DNA of 64,000 nt, taken from NCBI RefSeq assembly GCF_001894925.1, contig NZ_BCXD01000007.1, positions 60,793 through 124,792 of the forward strand, given 5' to 3'. Every line of letters begins with the position of its first letter. The stretch's first letter is position 1. The position numbers were made by a program, and so were the translations under genes. Positions 41,940 to 51,527 of this stretch are shown in pieces. The notes under the pieces were generated by a model, which did not search any database, had not been told where the DNA came from, and saw only the letters and a program-made list of their open reading frames with translations. The DNA comes from Rhodococcus rhodnii NBRC 100604. Lineage in GTDB: Bacteria; Actinomycetota; Actinomycetes; Mycobacteriales; Mycobacteriaceae.

Positions 41940-43775
41940 ATGGGCCATTACAAGAGCAACGTCCGCGACCTCGAGTTCAACCTCTTCGAACTCCTGGGGA
42001 TCGACCAGCTTCTCGGCCAGGGCGCATGGAGCGACCTCGACGCCGACACCGTCAAGAACATGCTGAGCGAGGTCGCGCGGCTCGCCGAGGGTCCGCTCGC
42101 CGAGGCATTCGCCGACGCCGACCGCAACCCGCCGGTCTTCGACCCCGAGACCCACGAGATCTCGCTGCCCGAGTCCTTCAAGAAGTCGTTCAAGTCGATG
42201 TGGGACGCCGAGTGGTACCGCATGGGCCTGTCGGAGGAGATCGGCGGCGTTCCGGTCCCCCGCGCCGTCGTGTGGTCCATCTCGGAGATGCTCCTCGGAT
42301 CGCAGCCCGCCGCCTTCATGTACCAGGCCGGCCCCTCGTTCGCGGACGTCCTGTTCAACAACGGCACCGACGAGCAGAAGAAGTGGGCCGAGACCTGCGT
42401 CGAGCGCGGCTGGGGCGCCACGATGGTGCTCACCGAGCCCGACGCCGGATCCGACGTCGGCGCAGGCCGCACCAAGGCCGTCCAGCAGGCCGACGGAACG
42501 TGGCACATCGAGGGCGTCAAGCGCTTCATCACGTCCGCCACCTCGGACGACCTCTTCGAGAACATCTTCCACCTCGTGCTCGCTCGCCCCGAGGGTGCGA
42601 AGCCGGGCACCAAGGGCCTGTCGCTGTTCTTCGTCCCGAAGTACCACTTCGACTTCGAGAAGAACGAGCTCGGCGAGCACAACGGCGTCTACGTCACCAA
42701 CGTCGAGCACAAGATGGGCCTCAAGGCCTCGGCGACCTGTGAGCTCACCTTCGGTGGCCACGGCAAGCCCGCCGTCGGCTGGCTCGTCGGCGAGGTCCAC
42801 AACGGCATCGCGCAGATGTTCGACGTCATCGAGCACGCCCGCATGATGGTCGGCACCAAGGCGATCTCGACCCTCTCGACCGGCTACCTCAACGCTCTCG
42901 CGTACGCCAAGGACCGCGTCCAGGGCGCCGACCTCACGCAGATGACCGACAAGTCGGCGCCGCGCGTCACCATCACGCACCACCCGGACGTGCGCCGCGC
43001 GCTCATGATCCAGAAGGCGTACGCCGAGGGCCTGCGTTCGGTGTACCTCTACACCGCGGCCCACCAGAACGTCGAGACCGCGCAGCTCGTGTCGGGCGCC
43101 GACGCCGAGACCGCGCACCGCGTCAACGACCTGCTGCTCCCGATCGTCAAGGGTGTCGGCTCGGAGCAGGCGTACGCCAAGCTCACCGAGTCGCTGCAGA
43201 CGTTCGGTGGCTCGGGCTTCCTGCAGGACTACCCGATCGAGCAGTACATCCGCGACGCCAAGATCGACTCGCTGTACGAGGGCACCACGGCGATCCAGGC
43301 GCAGGACTTCTTCTTCCGCAAGATCGCTCGCGATCGCGGTGTCGCGCTCGCGCACGTCGCCGGTGAGATCAAGAAGTTCATCGACTCGGAGGCCGGCAAC
43401 GGTCGCCTCAAGTCCGAGCGTGCCCTGCTGAACACGGCGCTCGAGGACGTCCAGGGCATGGCGGCGACGCTGACCCAGTGGCTCATGGGTGCGCAGGAGC
43501 AGCCGAAGGAGCTCTACAAGGTCGGCCTCGGCTCGGTCCGCTTCCTCATGGCCACCGGCGATCTCGTCATCGGCTGGCTGCTGCTGCGCAGCGCCGAGGT
43601 CGCGATCAAGGCGCTCGACGAGGGTGCGTCCGACAAGGACAAGGCGTTCTACGAGGGCAAGGTCGCCGTGGCGTCCTGGTTCGCGAAGAACGTCCTGCCG
43701 GAGCTGACCGCGACCAAGAACATCGTCGCGAACCTCGACAGCGACATCATGGAGCTCGACGAAGCCGCGTTCTGA
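41940..43775 (+). CDS. fadE5: Acyl-CoA dehydrogenase FadE5
   Basis: A 611-residue acyl-CoA dehydrogenase, the same length as M. tuberculosis FadE5, which has a near-identical N-terminus (YKSNVRD...FNLFE). It has the long-form architecture with a C-terminal extension. The FAD/substrate segment [16 protein letters not shown], the GVKRFITSA strand and the catalytic-base region [17 protein letters not shown] are present. FadE5 oxidises saturated acyl-CoAs of broad chain length with FAD. Ribosome site GGAGAG. It is the plus-strand arm of the lipid module with fadA2, fabG4 and htdX and carries the shared operator in its promoter. Confidence 0.95.
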   Translation: MGHYKSNVRDLEFNLFELLGIDQLLGQGAWSDLDADTVKNMLSEVARLAEGPLAEAFADADRNPPVFDPETHEISLPESFKKSFKSMWDAEWYRMGLSEEIGGVPVPRAVVWSISEMLLGSQPAAFMYQAGPSFADVLFNNGTDEQKKWAETCVERGWGATMVLTEPDAGSDVGAGRTKAVQQADGTWHIEGVKRFITSATSDDLFENIFHLVLARPEGAKPGTKGLSLFFVPKYHFDFEKNELGEHNGVYVTNVEHKMGLKASATCELTFGGHGKPAVGWLVGEVHNGIAQMFDVIEHARMMVGTKAISTLSTGYLNALAYAKDRVQGADLTQMTDKSAPRVTITHHPDVRRALMIQKAYAEGLRSVYLYTAAHQNVETAQLVSGADAETAHRVNDLLLPIVKGVGSEQAYAKLTESLQTFGGSGFLQDYPIEQYIRDAKIDSLYEGTTAIQAQDFFFRKIARDRGVALAHVAGEIKKFIDSEAGNGRLKSERALLNTALEDVQGMAATLTQWLMGAQEQPKELYKVGLGSVRFLMATGDLVIGWLLLRSAEVAIKALDEGASDKDKAFYEGKVAVASWFAKNVLPELTATKNIVANLDSDIMELDEAAF

Positions 43776-43784
43776 TCTCTGCGG

Positions 43785-43860
43785 TTCTGCACCCCTTTTC
43801 GTACTCTGCACCCCTGCCGGGCAACTGGTAGGGGTGCAGAGTCGTATTCGGGGTGCAGAA
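43785..43860. repeat. Double-hairpin repeat family B, copy 1
   Basis: TTCTGCACCCC (43785-43795), CTCTGCACCCC (43804-43814), GGGGTGCAGAG (43831-43841) and GGGGTGCAGAA (43850-43860) form two nested inverted pairs separated by 8-base spacers and a central 15-base segment. It starts 10 bases after fadE5 and ends 3 bases before the stop of the DUF559-like gene. Copy 2 is at 44795-44871. Confidence 0.9.
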
Positions 43861-43863
43861 CCG

Positions 43864-44757
43864 TCAGCGGCGACCGAGCGTGCGCATGATCCTGGCGACG
43901 AGATCGGCGGGTGCGTCGAGGTCGTCCCACGTCCACCGGACGACGCGCAGGCCGAGGTCGCGGATCGCGTCCTCGCGCCGCTTCTCCCGGAACACCGCAT
44001 CGCCGGCATCCTCACCCGGACGCACGAACCGGCCGTACTTCACCTTCCCGTCGAACTCGCCGACGACGCCGTGCCCACGCCACAGGAAATCGACCCGCAC
44101 CCGGCCCTCGGCCGTGACGAGTTCGGCCTGCTGAATCGGTAGCGGCACGCCGAACTTCGCGAACACGACTCGCGAGCGCGACTCCCCGACGCTCTCGCTC
44201 CCCTCGCTCGCGTACTCGGTGACGCGGCGGGCCGCGGGAGCGCCGTAGCACCCCGTCACCTCGAGACACGCCCGCTCGAGCTCGGCGCGGCGCGCGCCCG
44301 CCGTCGACAGTGCGGCGTCCGCCGCGACGAGCGCCTGCTCGAACGGCAGCTCACGCGCCAGATCCACGACGGTGCGCTCGAGCGTCGTGACGACGATGCC
44401 GTCGACACGTGTCGTTCGCCCTCGCAGATCACCGGGGTGGACCCGCAACCCCGCTCGTCGCCTGCCGCCGCCGTCACGCTCGCGCGTCACGTGCACGCGC
44501 GACAGGTCGGTGCGCCACAGCGTCAGACCGTGGACGACGGCCGCCGACTGGTGACTCACGACGGCGTCCGGCGACAGCCGCGGCAGCATCGCGTCGACGG
44601 CGAGCCGGTGCCGCCGCAGCGGATCGAGCCCGTCCGGATCGAGCGGGGTGTAGACGCCGCACGCGATCCGATGCACGTCGTGGGTGCGGCGCCGCCGCCT
44701 CATGTCGTTGTCGGTGGGACTCGCAGGCCCACCGCGCCGTATCAACTCGGGTTCCAT
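43864..44757 (-). CDS. AbiEi-like / DUF559 VSR-type endonuclease-domain protein
   Basis: A 297-residue protein. The N-terminal and middle part (HRIACGVYTPLDP, VVSHQSAAVVHGL, IVVTTLERTVVDLAREL) resembles AbiEi antitoxin-type proteins. The C-terminal part (about residues 195-290) has the DUF559/VSR-like nuclease pattern: a strand with RVDFLWRGHGVVGEFDGKVKY, then EKRREDAIRDLGLRVVRWTWDDL, i.e. the D-x(n)-E-x-D/K type core. The gene is bracketed by two repeat-B elements and sits where the mycobacterial fadA2-fadE5 neighbourhood has nothing. No clear ribosome site. Abortive-infection antitoxin, nuclease, or self-propagating cassette are all possible. Confidence 0.8.
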   Translation of the reverse strand: MEPELIRRGGPASPTDNDMRRRRRTHDVHRIACGVYTPLDPDGLDPLRRHRLAVDAMLPRLSPDAVVSHQSAAVVHGLTLWRTDLSRVHVTRERDGGGRRRAGLRVHPGDLRGRTTRVDGIVVTTLERTVVDLARELPFEQALVAADAALSTAGARRAELERACLEVTGCYGAPAARRVTEYASEGSESVGESRSRVVFAKFGVPLPIQQAELVTAEGRVRVDFLWRGHGVVGEFDGKVKYGRFVRPGEDAGDAVFREKRREDAIRDLGLRVVRWTWDDLDAPADLVARIMRTLGRR

Positions 44758-44794
44758 GACCCGACAGTGTGCGCACGGGCACCGACGCTCCGCG

Positions 44795-44871
44795 ATTCTG
44801 CACCCCTGACAGCATTCTGCACCCCTATCGGTCGCCCGAAAGGGGTGCAGAATGCGAAAAGGGGTGCAGAA
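44795..44871. repeat. Double-hairpin repeat family B, copy 2
   Basis: ATTCTGCACCCC (44795-44806), ATTCTGCACCCCT (44814-44826), AGGGGTGCAGAAT (44841-44853) and GGGGTGCAGAA (44861-44871) are arranged as in copy 1, with 7-base spacers and a 14-base centre. It lies between the start of the DUF559-like gene and the stop of the VanW gene. Confidence 0.9.
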
Positions 44872-44874
44872 CGG

Positions 44875-46935
44875 CTATTCGTCGTCGCCCGCGCTGTCGT
44901 CGTCCGCGCTGTCGTCGCCCTGGTCGCCGCACACCACGATCGGCTGCGGGTCGTAACGCACCGTCCGCGTATCGCGCGAGATCTCGCGGCCGCTCGCCGC
45001 ATCCCGGATGATGCGGGTGTCGCTCGACGTGAAGCCCGGCGCACCGCTCGACGGCGAACACGCCTCCCCCGCCGGCAACCGGACGGTGTTCGGCTGCGTC
45101 GGATTCGAACGCGAACCCGTCACCGACTCCACCTCGACATGGTCGGTCCCGTAGAACGACACCGTGAGCGTCGACGAATCGGCGGACGCCGCGATCAGCA
45201 CCGCGGTGTCGAACGGATTGCGGAACTGCAGATCGATCGCACCCTCGAAGACCGTCGCCTCACGCGCCTCCGGATACCGCGAGATGTAGTACGAGTGCTC
45301 GGTGTGCGCGACGTCCTCCATTCCCGCGAAGTACGACGCGTTGTACAGCGTCGTCGCCACCTGGCTCACACCACCGCCGACGGCGTTGTCGGGCCGGCCG
45401 TTGTTGATGATCCCCGACTCGACGTAGCCCTGCGCCGTCCCGCGCGGACCGGTGTGACCGTTGAGCGAGAACGTCTCGCCCGGCATCACGAGCGCACCGT
45501 TGATCGCATTCGCGGCGAGCCGGATGTTCGTGCCCGACGCCGCGGAGAAGCCACCCGTCGAGAACGTGCTCACCTGCTCGTTCACGCCGAGCGACTCCGC
45601 CCGCTCCGTCGTGAGCTCCGGCTCCTTCGTCTCGTACACCGCCTCGCCCGTGTGCGTGTCCGTCATCATCTCGGGAAGCTGCTCGAGCGTCTCCTCCCAG
45701 TTCACGAGGACACCCTCGACGGACGGCGTGATCGTCGGGGTGCCGCCCGAGAGCCTGATCCGTGCGTCCTCCGGCTGCACCTCGGTCGGCGCGAGCTGCG
45801 GCGCGAGGATCCCCGTCGCCGCCTCCGCGTCGAATCGCGGTTCGAGATCACCCGACTCCGTCGGCGCGAACGACAGGACGGCACCGACGGCATCGCGCGG
45901 CAGCGTCGCCGCGACGTCGTCACGGCCGGTCACGACGAGATCCGCCGACGTCGCAGGAATCGCGACCTCGTTCATCGCGCGATCGACGGCGTCCTGCGTC
46001 ACCGTCACCGGGACGGTGTCGACGGGCAATTCGACCGTCTCGCCGTACGGCCACTGCAGGGCGAACTCGTCCGCCGCTGCCTGGCCGTCGAGATTCTGGC
46101 CGGGCTCGGGAGTCACCGCGACCGGCGTCGCACCCTCGAACACGACGCCGCCCTCGCGCGGTGCACGATCGACGTCGTTTCGCAGCCCGTCGATCGCGCC
46201 GAAGAGGGCGGTGTCGTCGCGTTGCGGGACGACGGGACTGTCGGTCGTCGTGAAGAACGACGCGACCCGTACGAACGGATTGAGCGGCTGCGCCTCGGCG
46301 TGATCGAGCGTCGCCTCCCAGTCGAACCCGAGACCGGCGTCGGCGGGCACGATCTGCGTCTCGACGTCGCCCGCCCGGACCGCGACCGGCTCGTCGACCC
46401 GATTCGACAGTCCCGCGACGAGCCGCTCGTGTGCTTCCTCGCGGCTCGCGCCGCCGATCTCGATGCCCGCGACGGCAGTGCCGCGCGGCATCGAGCCCGA
46501 CGACACCGCGAGGTCGATGCCGTACCCGATCGCGAGGACGCCGACCACGCCACCGGTGATCGCCGCGGCCTTCACCCAGGCCGGACGAGCACTCGACGTC
46601 GTGGTGGGGTTCTCGGGCTCCGGCTGCGGCGACTCCGGCACCGTCGGAACCTCACGCGTCGCCTCGGCATCGGACTGCTGCCGGACCGGCCGCGGCTCGG
46701 GCGGCATCGCGGAGTACGCATGCCCCTGCTCGGCCGGCGGGACGGCGGGGATCGCCTCGGTCGGATCGTTCGACCCGTCGCCGACGGGCTGTTCGGGCGC
46801 CTGCCCGGGGCCCTCGTCGGCAGAGTGTGCGCGGTCGTCACCCACGGGATCGGCGCCGCCGTCACCAGCGGCCGGACCGCCGATCGGGGTCGTTTCGTCG
46901 TGGGGGCCGTCGCCCCGTCGTCGATCGTCCGTCAC
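44875..46935 (-). CDS. VanW-family membrane-anchored protein with peptidoglycan-binding-like domains
   Basis: A 686-residue protein. Residues 1-115 are acidic, Pro-rich and disordered (cytoplasmic). One membrane segment lies at about 122-144. Two extracytoplasmic PG-binding-like repeats (about 150-290 and 300-430; GIEIGGASREEAHERL) are followed by the VanW domain (about 455-580: ANAINGALVMPGETFSLN, GGGVSQVATTLYNASYFAGM, SYYISRYPEAREATVFEG). VanW proteins are linked to glycopeptide resistance loci and spore or wall modification, but their activity is unsettled. GTG 46935 with GAGGT upstream. It is absent from the mycobacterial version of this locus. Confidence 0.85.
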   Translation of the reverse strand: MTDDRRRGDGPHDETTPIGGPAAGDGGADPVGDDRAHSADEGPGQAPEQPVGDGSNDPTEAIPAVPPAEQGHAYSAMPPEPRPVRQQSDAEATREVPTVPESPQPEPENPTTTSSARPAWVKAAAITGGVVGVLAIGYGIDLAVSSGSMPRGTAVAGIEIGGASREEAHERLVAGLSNRVDEPVAVRAGDVETQIVPADAGLGFDWEATLDHAEAQPLNPFVRVASFFTTTDSPVVPQRDDTALFGAIDGLRNDVDRAPREGGVVFEGATPVAVTPEPGQNLDGQAAADEFALQWPYGETVELPVDTVPVTVTQDAVDRAMNEVAIPATSADLVVTGRDDVAATLPRDAVGAVLSFAPTESGDLEPRFDAEAATGILAPQLAPTEVQPEDARIRLSGGTPTITPSVEGVLVNWEETLEQLPEMMTDTHTGEAVYETKEPELTTERAESLGVNEQVSTFSTGGFSAASGTNIRLAANAINGALVMPGETFSLNGHTGPRGTAQGYVESGIINNGRPDNAVGGGVSQVATTLYNASYFAGMEDVAHTEHSYYISRYPEAREATVFEGAIDLQFRNPFDTAVLIAASADSSTLTVSFYGTDHVEVESVTGSRSNPTQPNTVRLPAGEACSPSSGAPGFTSSDTRIIRDAASGREISRDTRTVRYDPQPIVVCGDQGDDSADDDSAGDDE

Positions 46936-47079
46936 GACGTGTACCTCACCGATGAACTCGCTTTCCTGCCCCCGTGATGTCCAGATAGTCCCTTCCAGGG
47001 TACCGACGACACGAAGGAGCCCCGCGTTGCTGCCAGGTCGGGGGTCGGACAGCAACGCGAGGCTGTCCCGTCTATCCGC

Positions 47080-47111
47080 CCCGGCCGACGAAGTGTTACA
47101 CGCCGGCCGGG
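47080..47111 (-). terminator. Hairpin downstream of fadA2
   Basis: CCCGGCCG (47080-47087) and CGGCCGGG (47104-47111) form an 8-base stem with a 16-base loop, 20 bases beyond the fadA2 stop on the minus strand. It would end the fadA2 transcript before the VanW gene. Confidence 0.5.
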
Positions 47112-47131
47112 AGGATGCGCGCGGGGTTTGC

Positions 47132-48481
47132 TCAGCGCTCGACGATGGCCGTCACACCGATGCCGCCGGCCGCGCAGATCGAGACGAGACCACGGCCCGA
47201 ACCCTTCTCGGCGAGCGTCTTGGCGAGCGACGCGACGATGCGTCCGCCCGTCGCGGCGAACGGGTGACCGGCCGCCAGCGACGAACCGTGGACGTTGAGC
47301 TTGCTTCGATCGATCGCGCCGAGCGCGCCGTCGAGACCCAGCCGCTCCTTGCAGTACGCGTCGTCCTCGAACGCCGTGAGCGTCGCGAGCACGACCGACG
47401 CGAACGCCTCGTGGAACTCGTAGAAATCGAAATCCTGCAGCGTGAGGCCGTTGCGCGCGAGGAGACGCGGAATCGCGTACGTCGGGGCCATGAGCAGCCC
47501 GTCCTTGCCGTGGACGTAGTCGACGGCGGCGGTCTCGGAGTCGACGAGATGCGCGAGGACCGGCAGGCCCCGCTCCGTCGCCCACTCGTCGGTCGACAGC
47601 AGAACGGTCGACGCGCCGTCGGTGAGCGGCGTCGAGTTGCCCGCCGTCATCGTCGCGTCGCCGAGCTTCGTGCCGAAGACCGACTTCAGCTTCGCGAGCT
47701 TCTCGGCGGTCGAATCGGCGCGCAGGTTGTCGTCGCGCATGAGGCCGAGGTAGGGGGTCACGAGGTCGTCGAAGAAGCCGCTGTCGTAGGCGGCTGCCAT
47801 GTTCTGGTGGCTCGCGGCGGCGAGCTCGTCCTGCGCCTCGCGGGAGACGCCGAACTCCTTGGCCGTGATCGCGGCGTGCTCGCCCATCGACAGACCCGTC
47901 CGCGGCTCGCCGTTGCGCGGGATCTCGATGCCGAGCATCGACGGCCGGACGTTGCCGAGCAGCTTGATGCGATCGGCCGTCGACTTCGCGCGGTTGAGCG
48001 ACAGCAGGAACTCGCGCAGCTCCTCGCCGACACCGATCGGCGCGTCCGACGTCGTGTCGACGCCGCCGCCGACACCCGACTCGATACGGCCGGACGCGAT
48101 CGCGTCACCGACGGCGATGATCGACTGCAGACCCGTCCCGCACGCCTGCTGCATGTCGAACGCCGGCGTGTACGGGCTCAGCGACGACCCGAGCACGCAC
48201 TCGCGGATCAGGTTGAAGTCGCGGCTGTGCTTGAGGACGGCGCCGCCGCCGACCATGCCGAGCCGCTCACCCTGCAGGTTGAAGCGGCTGACGAGGCCGT
48301 CGAGCGCAGCGGTGAACATGTCCTGGTTGCTCGCCCGCGCGTACGCGCGATCCGAACGCGCGAACGGGATACGGTTGCCGCCGACGATCGCGACGGGCCG
48401 CAGTGCCCGGCCCCCGGATGCCCCCGCGGGCTTCGGCTTCGCGGCGGCCGTCTTGGTCGTGGTGCGGGCTTTGCTGGTCAC
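47132..48481 (-). CDS. fadA2: Acetyl-CoA acyltransferase (thiolase) FadA2
   Basis: A 449-residue thiolase. The acylated Cys114 is in MQQACGTGLQS, the His in FYEFHEAFASV and the second Cys in GLVSICAAGGIG, the full catalytic set. A basic Ala/Lys/Pro-rich N-terminal extension (residues 1-25) precedes the fold. It cleaves or forms beta-ketoacyl-CoA in fatty acid oxidation. The GTG start at 48481 has GGGAGA upstream. Divergent from fabG4 with the shared operator halfway between. M. tuberculosis Rv0243 is the counterpart by position. Confidence 0.93.
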   Translation of the reverse strand: MTSKARTTTKTAAAKPKPAGASGGRALRPVAIVGGNRIPFARSDRAYARASNQDMFTAALDGLVSRFNLQGERLGMVGGGAVLKHSRDFNLIRECVLGSSLSPYTPAFDMQQACGTGLQSIIAVGDAIASGRIESGVGGGVDTTSDAPIGVGEELREFLLSLNRAKSTADRIKLLGNVRPSMLGIEIPRNGEPRTGLSMGEHAAITAKEFGVSREAQDELAAASHQNMAAAYDSGFFDDLVTPYLGLMRDDNLRADSTAEKLAKLKSVFGTKLGDATMTAGNSTPLTDGASTVLLSTDEWATERGLPVLAHLVDSETAAVDYVHGKDGLLMAPTYAIPRLLARNGLTLQDFDFYEFHEAFASVVLATLTAFEDDAYCKERLGLDGALGAIDRSKLNVHGSSLAAGHPFAATGGRIVASLAKTLAEKGSGRGLVSICAAGGIGVTAIVER

Positions 48482-48547
48482 GGGAGTCTCCCTGTCGTCG
48501 TGCCGTGCGCTCGTGAACTGTGGTGCAGCTCGGTATTGGCTACTATT

Positions 48548-48563
48548 CTTACTCAGCAGTAAG
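48548..48563. promoter_or_regulatory. Perfect TTAC-N6-GTAA operator between fadA2 and fabG4
   Basis: CTTACTCAGCAGTAAG has 6-base perfect arms and a 4-base centre. It is 67 bases from the fadA2 start and 47 bases from the fabG4 start, so one site could control both. It matches the sites at 41872 and 51528. Confidence 0.8.
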
Positions 48564-48609
48564 TTACTTGTCGACACCACACGGCACACACGAACGCAAA
48601 GGTGGGAAC

Positions 48610-49968
48610 GTGGCAGCGAAACAAGCGCCCGACCTGTACTCGCAATTCCTCTCGTCCGCGCCCGGCGCCTTCATCGCCGACAAGGCGGGTCTGCCCAAGC
48701 CCGAGCCGCTCCGCCGCTACAAGGCCGGCGAGCCCGCGCTCCCCGGCCCGCTCCTCGTCGGCGGCGAAGGCCGCGTCGTGGAGCCGCTGCGCGAACTGCT
48801 CTCGGACTACCCCGCCGCGTCGGGGACCACCCCCTCCGGTGGCGACGAGAAGTACGGCGCACTCGTGTTCGACGCGACCGGAATCACGACGATCGAGGGC
48901 ACCCGCGCCCTCTTCGAGTTCTTCCAGCCCGCGATGCGCTCCCTCGCGCCGTGTGCGCGCGTCGTCGTCGTCGGCACGACCCCCGAACTCGTGACGGACG
49001 TCGAAGAGCACATCGCGCAGCGATCGCTCGAAGGGTTCACCCGCAGCGTCGGCAAGGAACTGCGCCGCGGCGCGACCGCCCAGCTCGTCTACGTCTCGCC
49101 CGACGCGAGCACCGGGCTCTCGGGCCTCGAATCCACGATGCGCTTCCTGCTCTCGGCCAAGTCCGCCTTCGTCGACGCCCAGGTCGTCCGCGTCGACGAG
49201 AAGGACTCGGTGGCACCCGCGAGCTGGGACAAGCCACTCGAGGGCAAGGTCGCCGTCGTCACCGGCGCCGCCCGCGGCATCGGCGCGACCATCGCCGAGG
49301 TCCTCTCGCGCGACGGCGCCCACGTCATCTGCGCCGACATCCCCGCCGCCGGCGAAGCGCTCTCCGAGACCGCGAACAAGGTGTCCGGCACCGCGCTCGC
49401 GCTCGACATCACGGCGCCCGACGCCGCCGACAAGCTCGCCGAGCACGCGATCGCGCGCCACGGCGGAATCGACATCATCGTCCACAACGCCGGCATCACC
49501 CGCGACAAGCTGCTCGCGAACATGGACGCGAGCCGCTGGGACTCCGTCCTTGCCGTCAACCTGCTCGCGCCGTACCGGATCACGAACGCCCTCGTCGAGA
49601 AGGGCGCACTGCGCGACGGCGGCCGCGTGATCGACGTGTCCTCGATCGCGGGCATCGCCGGCAACCGCGGCCAGACGAACTACGCCGTCTCCAAGGCCGG
49701 TGTCATCGGTCTCGTGAACTCCGAGGCGCCGCTGCTCGCCGAGAAGAAGATCACGATCAACGCCGTCGCACCGGGATTCATCGAGACGGCGATGACGGCC
49801 GCGATCCCGCTCGTCACCCGCGAGGGCGGCCGGCGGATGAGCTCGCTCCTGCAGGGCGGCCAGACCGTCGACGTCGCCGAGACCGTGGCGTACTTCGCGA
49901 GCCCCGCGTCGAACGCCGTGAGCGGCAACATCGTCCGCGTGTGCGGCCAGAGCATGCTGGGCGCGTGA
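48610..49968 (+). CDS. fabG4: High-molecular-weight 3-ketoacyl-CoA reductase FabG4
   Basis: A 452-residue short-chain dehydrogenase with a non-catalytic N-terminal flavodoxin-like domain (about 1-205) in front of the SDR domain. The cofactor motif VTGAARGIG is at about residues 217-225 and the active site YAVSK at about 358-362, with Ser about 13 residues before Tyr. FabG4 of M. tuberculosis (454 residues) has the same two-domain form and uses NADH. GTG start with AAAGGTGGG upstream. Its stop overlaps the htdX start by one base (TGATG). Confidence 0.94.
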   Translation: MAAKQAPDLYSQFLSSAPGAFIADKAGLPKPEPLRRYKAGEPALPGPLLVGGEGRVVEPLRELLSDYPAASGTTPSGGDEKYGALVFDATGITTIEGTRALFEFFQPAMRSLAPCARVVVVGTTPELVTDVEEHIAQRSLEGFTRSVGKELRRGATAQLVYVSPDASTGLSGLESTMRFLLSAKSAFVDAQVVRVDEKDSVAPASWDKPLEGKVAVVTGAARGIGATIAEVLSRDGAHVICADIPAAGEALSETANKVSGTALALDITAPDAADKLAEHAIARHGGIDIIVHNAGITRDKLLANMDASRWDSVLAVNLLAPYRITNALVEKGALRDGGRVIDVSSIAGIAGNRGQTNYAVSKAGVIGLVNSEAPLLAEKKITINAVAPGFIETAMTAAIPLVTREGGRRMSSLLQGGQTVDVAETVAYFASPASNAVSGNIVRVCGQSMLGA

Positions 49969-50849
49969 TGGCCGGCGACACCATCGTCCTCGGCGGCATC
50001 CCGAGCACGTTCGATCTCTACTCGCGCGCGGTGAAGAGCGCACTCCCGGTGATCGGCGCCGGCGGCGACTCCGTGCCGTCGACGACGCTCGCGCTGAAGA
50101 ACTTCCGAGTGGACCGCGACAACCTCGCCGCGTACTGCAAGGTGACGGGCCTTCGGCTGACCGACGACCTTCCGCTCACCTACCCCTTCACGCTCGTGTT
50201 CCCGATCGTCATGAAACTCATGGTGTCGGAGGGATTTCCGTTCCCCGCGATCGGATCGGTGCACGCCGAGAACGTCATCGAGCAGTACCGGCCGATCTCG
50301 ACGACCTCGCCGCTCGACATCGAGGTGCACGCCGAGAACCTGCGCGAGCACCGCAAGGGGATGCTGATCGACGTCGTCAGCGAGGTTCGGGTGGGCCGTG
50401 AACTCGTGTGGCGGCAGGTGTCGAGCTTCCTGCGGCAGGGCCACACGTCGCTCTCGGATCAGCCGCGCGCCGTCCCGAAGTCGGACGAGGTGCCGCCGCC
50501 GCCGTTGCGGACCCTGCGCGTCGATCAGAAGACGATCTCGCGGTACGCGGCAGTCTCGGGCGATCGCAATCCGATCCACGTCTCGACGCTTGGCGCGAAG
50601 GCGTTCGGCTTCCCGCGCACGATCGCACACGGAATGTGGAGTGCGGCAACCATCCTCGGCACCGTCGAAGGGCGGATTCCGGGCGCCGTGACGTACTCGG
50701 TGCGCTTCGGCAAGCCGATCGTGCTGCCGGCGACGCTGAACCTCTACGCGGATCGGGTGGAGCACGCGGAGGCGGGCGAGTCGGGCTGGAATCTCGCGAT
50801 CCGGCATCCGAAGAAGGGCTACCCGCACCTCACCGCGACGCTACGGTAG
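49968..50849 (+). CDS. htdX: 3-hydroxyacyl-thioester dehydratase HtdX (MaoC family)
   Basis: A 293-residue double hot-dog protein. The C-terminal half has the hydratase-2 motif YAAVSGDRNPIHVSTLGAKA (about residues 193-212) with the catalytic Asp and His, then FGFPRTIAHGMWS. It hydrates enoyl-thioesters or removes water from 3-hydroxyacyl-thioesters. Translation is coupled to fabG4. Together fadE5, htdX, fabG4 and fadA2 supply all four steps of a fatty acid oxidation or reverse elongation cycle. Confidence 0.92.
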   Translation: MAGDTIVLGGIPSTFDLYSRAVKSALPVIGAGGDSVPSTTLALKNFRVDRDNLAAYCKVTGLRLTDDLPLTYPFTLVFPIVMKLMVSEGFPFPAIGSVHAENVIEQYRPISTTSPLDIEVHAENLREHRKGMLIDVVSEVRVGRELVWRQVSSFLRQGHTSLSDQPRAVPKSDEVPPPPLRTLRVDQKTISRYAAVSGDRNPIHVSTLGAKAFGFPRTIAHGMWSAATILGTVEGRIPGAVTYSVRFGKPIVLPATLNLYADRVEHAEAGESGWNLAIRHPKKGYPHLTATLR

Positions 50850-50858
50850 GCGGCGAGC

Positions 50859-50908
50859 CGCTCGTGCGCGGCTTTCCGGCCCCTGTGCCGGAAAGTCGCT
50901 CACGAGCG
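50859..50908. repeat. Hairpin repeat family A, copy 3
   Basis: 22-base arms (50859-50880 and 50887-50908) differ at two positions and flank a 6-base loop. The core is CTTTCCGGC/GCCGGAAAG with CGCTCGTG/CACGAGCG at the outer ends. It separates htdX from the convergent tetR gene, whose stop codon (50900-50902) lies in the right arm. Confidence 0.8.
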
Positions 50909-51496
50909 CAGAGCGCCCTTCAGGCCGCGCCAGGCGAGGGCTTCGAGCAGATCGACGGCATGGTCGGCCTCGATCTCGCCGCCGGCGACGCGGTCCGCGA
51001 CTGCCTCGCCCGCGCCGACCAGCGCGATGGCCATCATGCGAAAATCCTCGTCCGACAACGGATCCTTCGTGCTCGCCTCCAGCAGATGCTGCGTGAGCTC
51101 GACCAGCCGGTCGCGGCTGGTACGCACCGATCCGACGAAGGCCGCCTGCGCGAGCGCCTGCCGGTACAGGACCAGCCACGACTCACGATGCTTGGCGACG
51201 AAGCCGAGGAACGATTCGAGGGCGACACGCAACTGTTCACGCGGGGTGAGGCCGCGGGCACCCGCGGGGGCGAGCGCCTCGACGAACCGGGCGCCCTCAC
51301 GCTGGATGCACGCGGCGAAGAGTTCGTCCTTGGAGCCGTAGTAGAGGTAGAGCATGGGCTTGGAGATCTCCGCCCGCGCCGCGATCGCGTCCATCGACGT
51401 CTCGTGGAAGCCACGCTCGGAGAACACGGACACGGCGGCGTCGAGCATCTGCTGCTCACGCACCGCGCGCGGCAATCGCTTGGTGCCGCCAGCCAT
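50900..51496 (-). CDS. TetR-family regulator of the lipid module
   Basis: A 198-residue TetR regulator. The helix-turn-helix (about residues 36-58, MDAIAARAEISKPMLYLYYGSK) is canonical, and the C-terminal domain is helical. ATG 51496 follows GGAGGGTG. A TTAC-N6-GTAA palindrome lies 32 bases upstream, so autoregulation is likely, and identical patterns lie at the fadE5 and fadA2/fabG4 promoters. By position it corresponds to Rv0238 of M. tuberculosis. An acyl-CoA is the probable inducer; this is inference. Confidence 0.9.
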   Translation of the reverse strand: MAGGTKRLPRAVREQQMLDAAVSVFSERGFHETSMDAIAARAEISKPMLYLYYGSKDELFAACIQREGARFVEALAPAGARGLTPREQLRVALESFLGFVAKHRESWLVLYRQALAQAAFVGSVRTSRDRLVELTQHLLEASTKDPLSDEDFRMMAIALVGAGEAVADRVAGGEIEADHAVDLLEALAWRGLKGALRS

Positions 51497-51527
51497 CACA
51501 CCCTCCAACCGTCCGCGAACAGACGAT

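Noticed and set aside
41646..44015. Long minus-strand open frame antisense to fadE5
   Set aside because: Shadow of fadE5 codon bias; no ribosome site or family, and fadE5 is certain.
45095..45120. tRNA T-arm-like GGATTCGAA sequence
   Set aside because: Lies within the VanW coding sequence and no cloverleaf can be built around it.
48568..48576. TTGTCGACA, as in the palindrome at 1075
   Set aside because: Single 9-base match with no second arm; likely coincidence.
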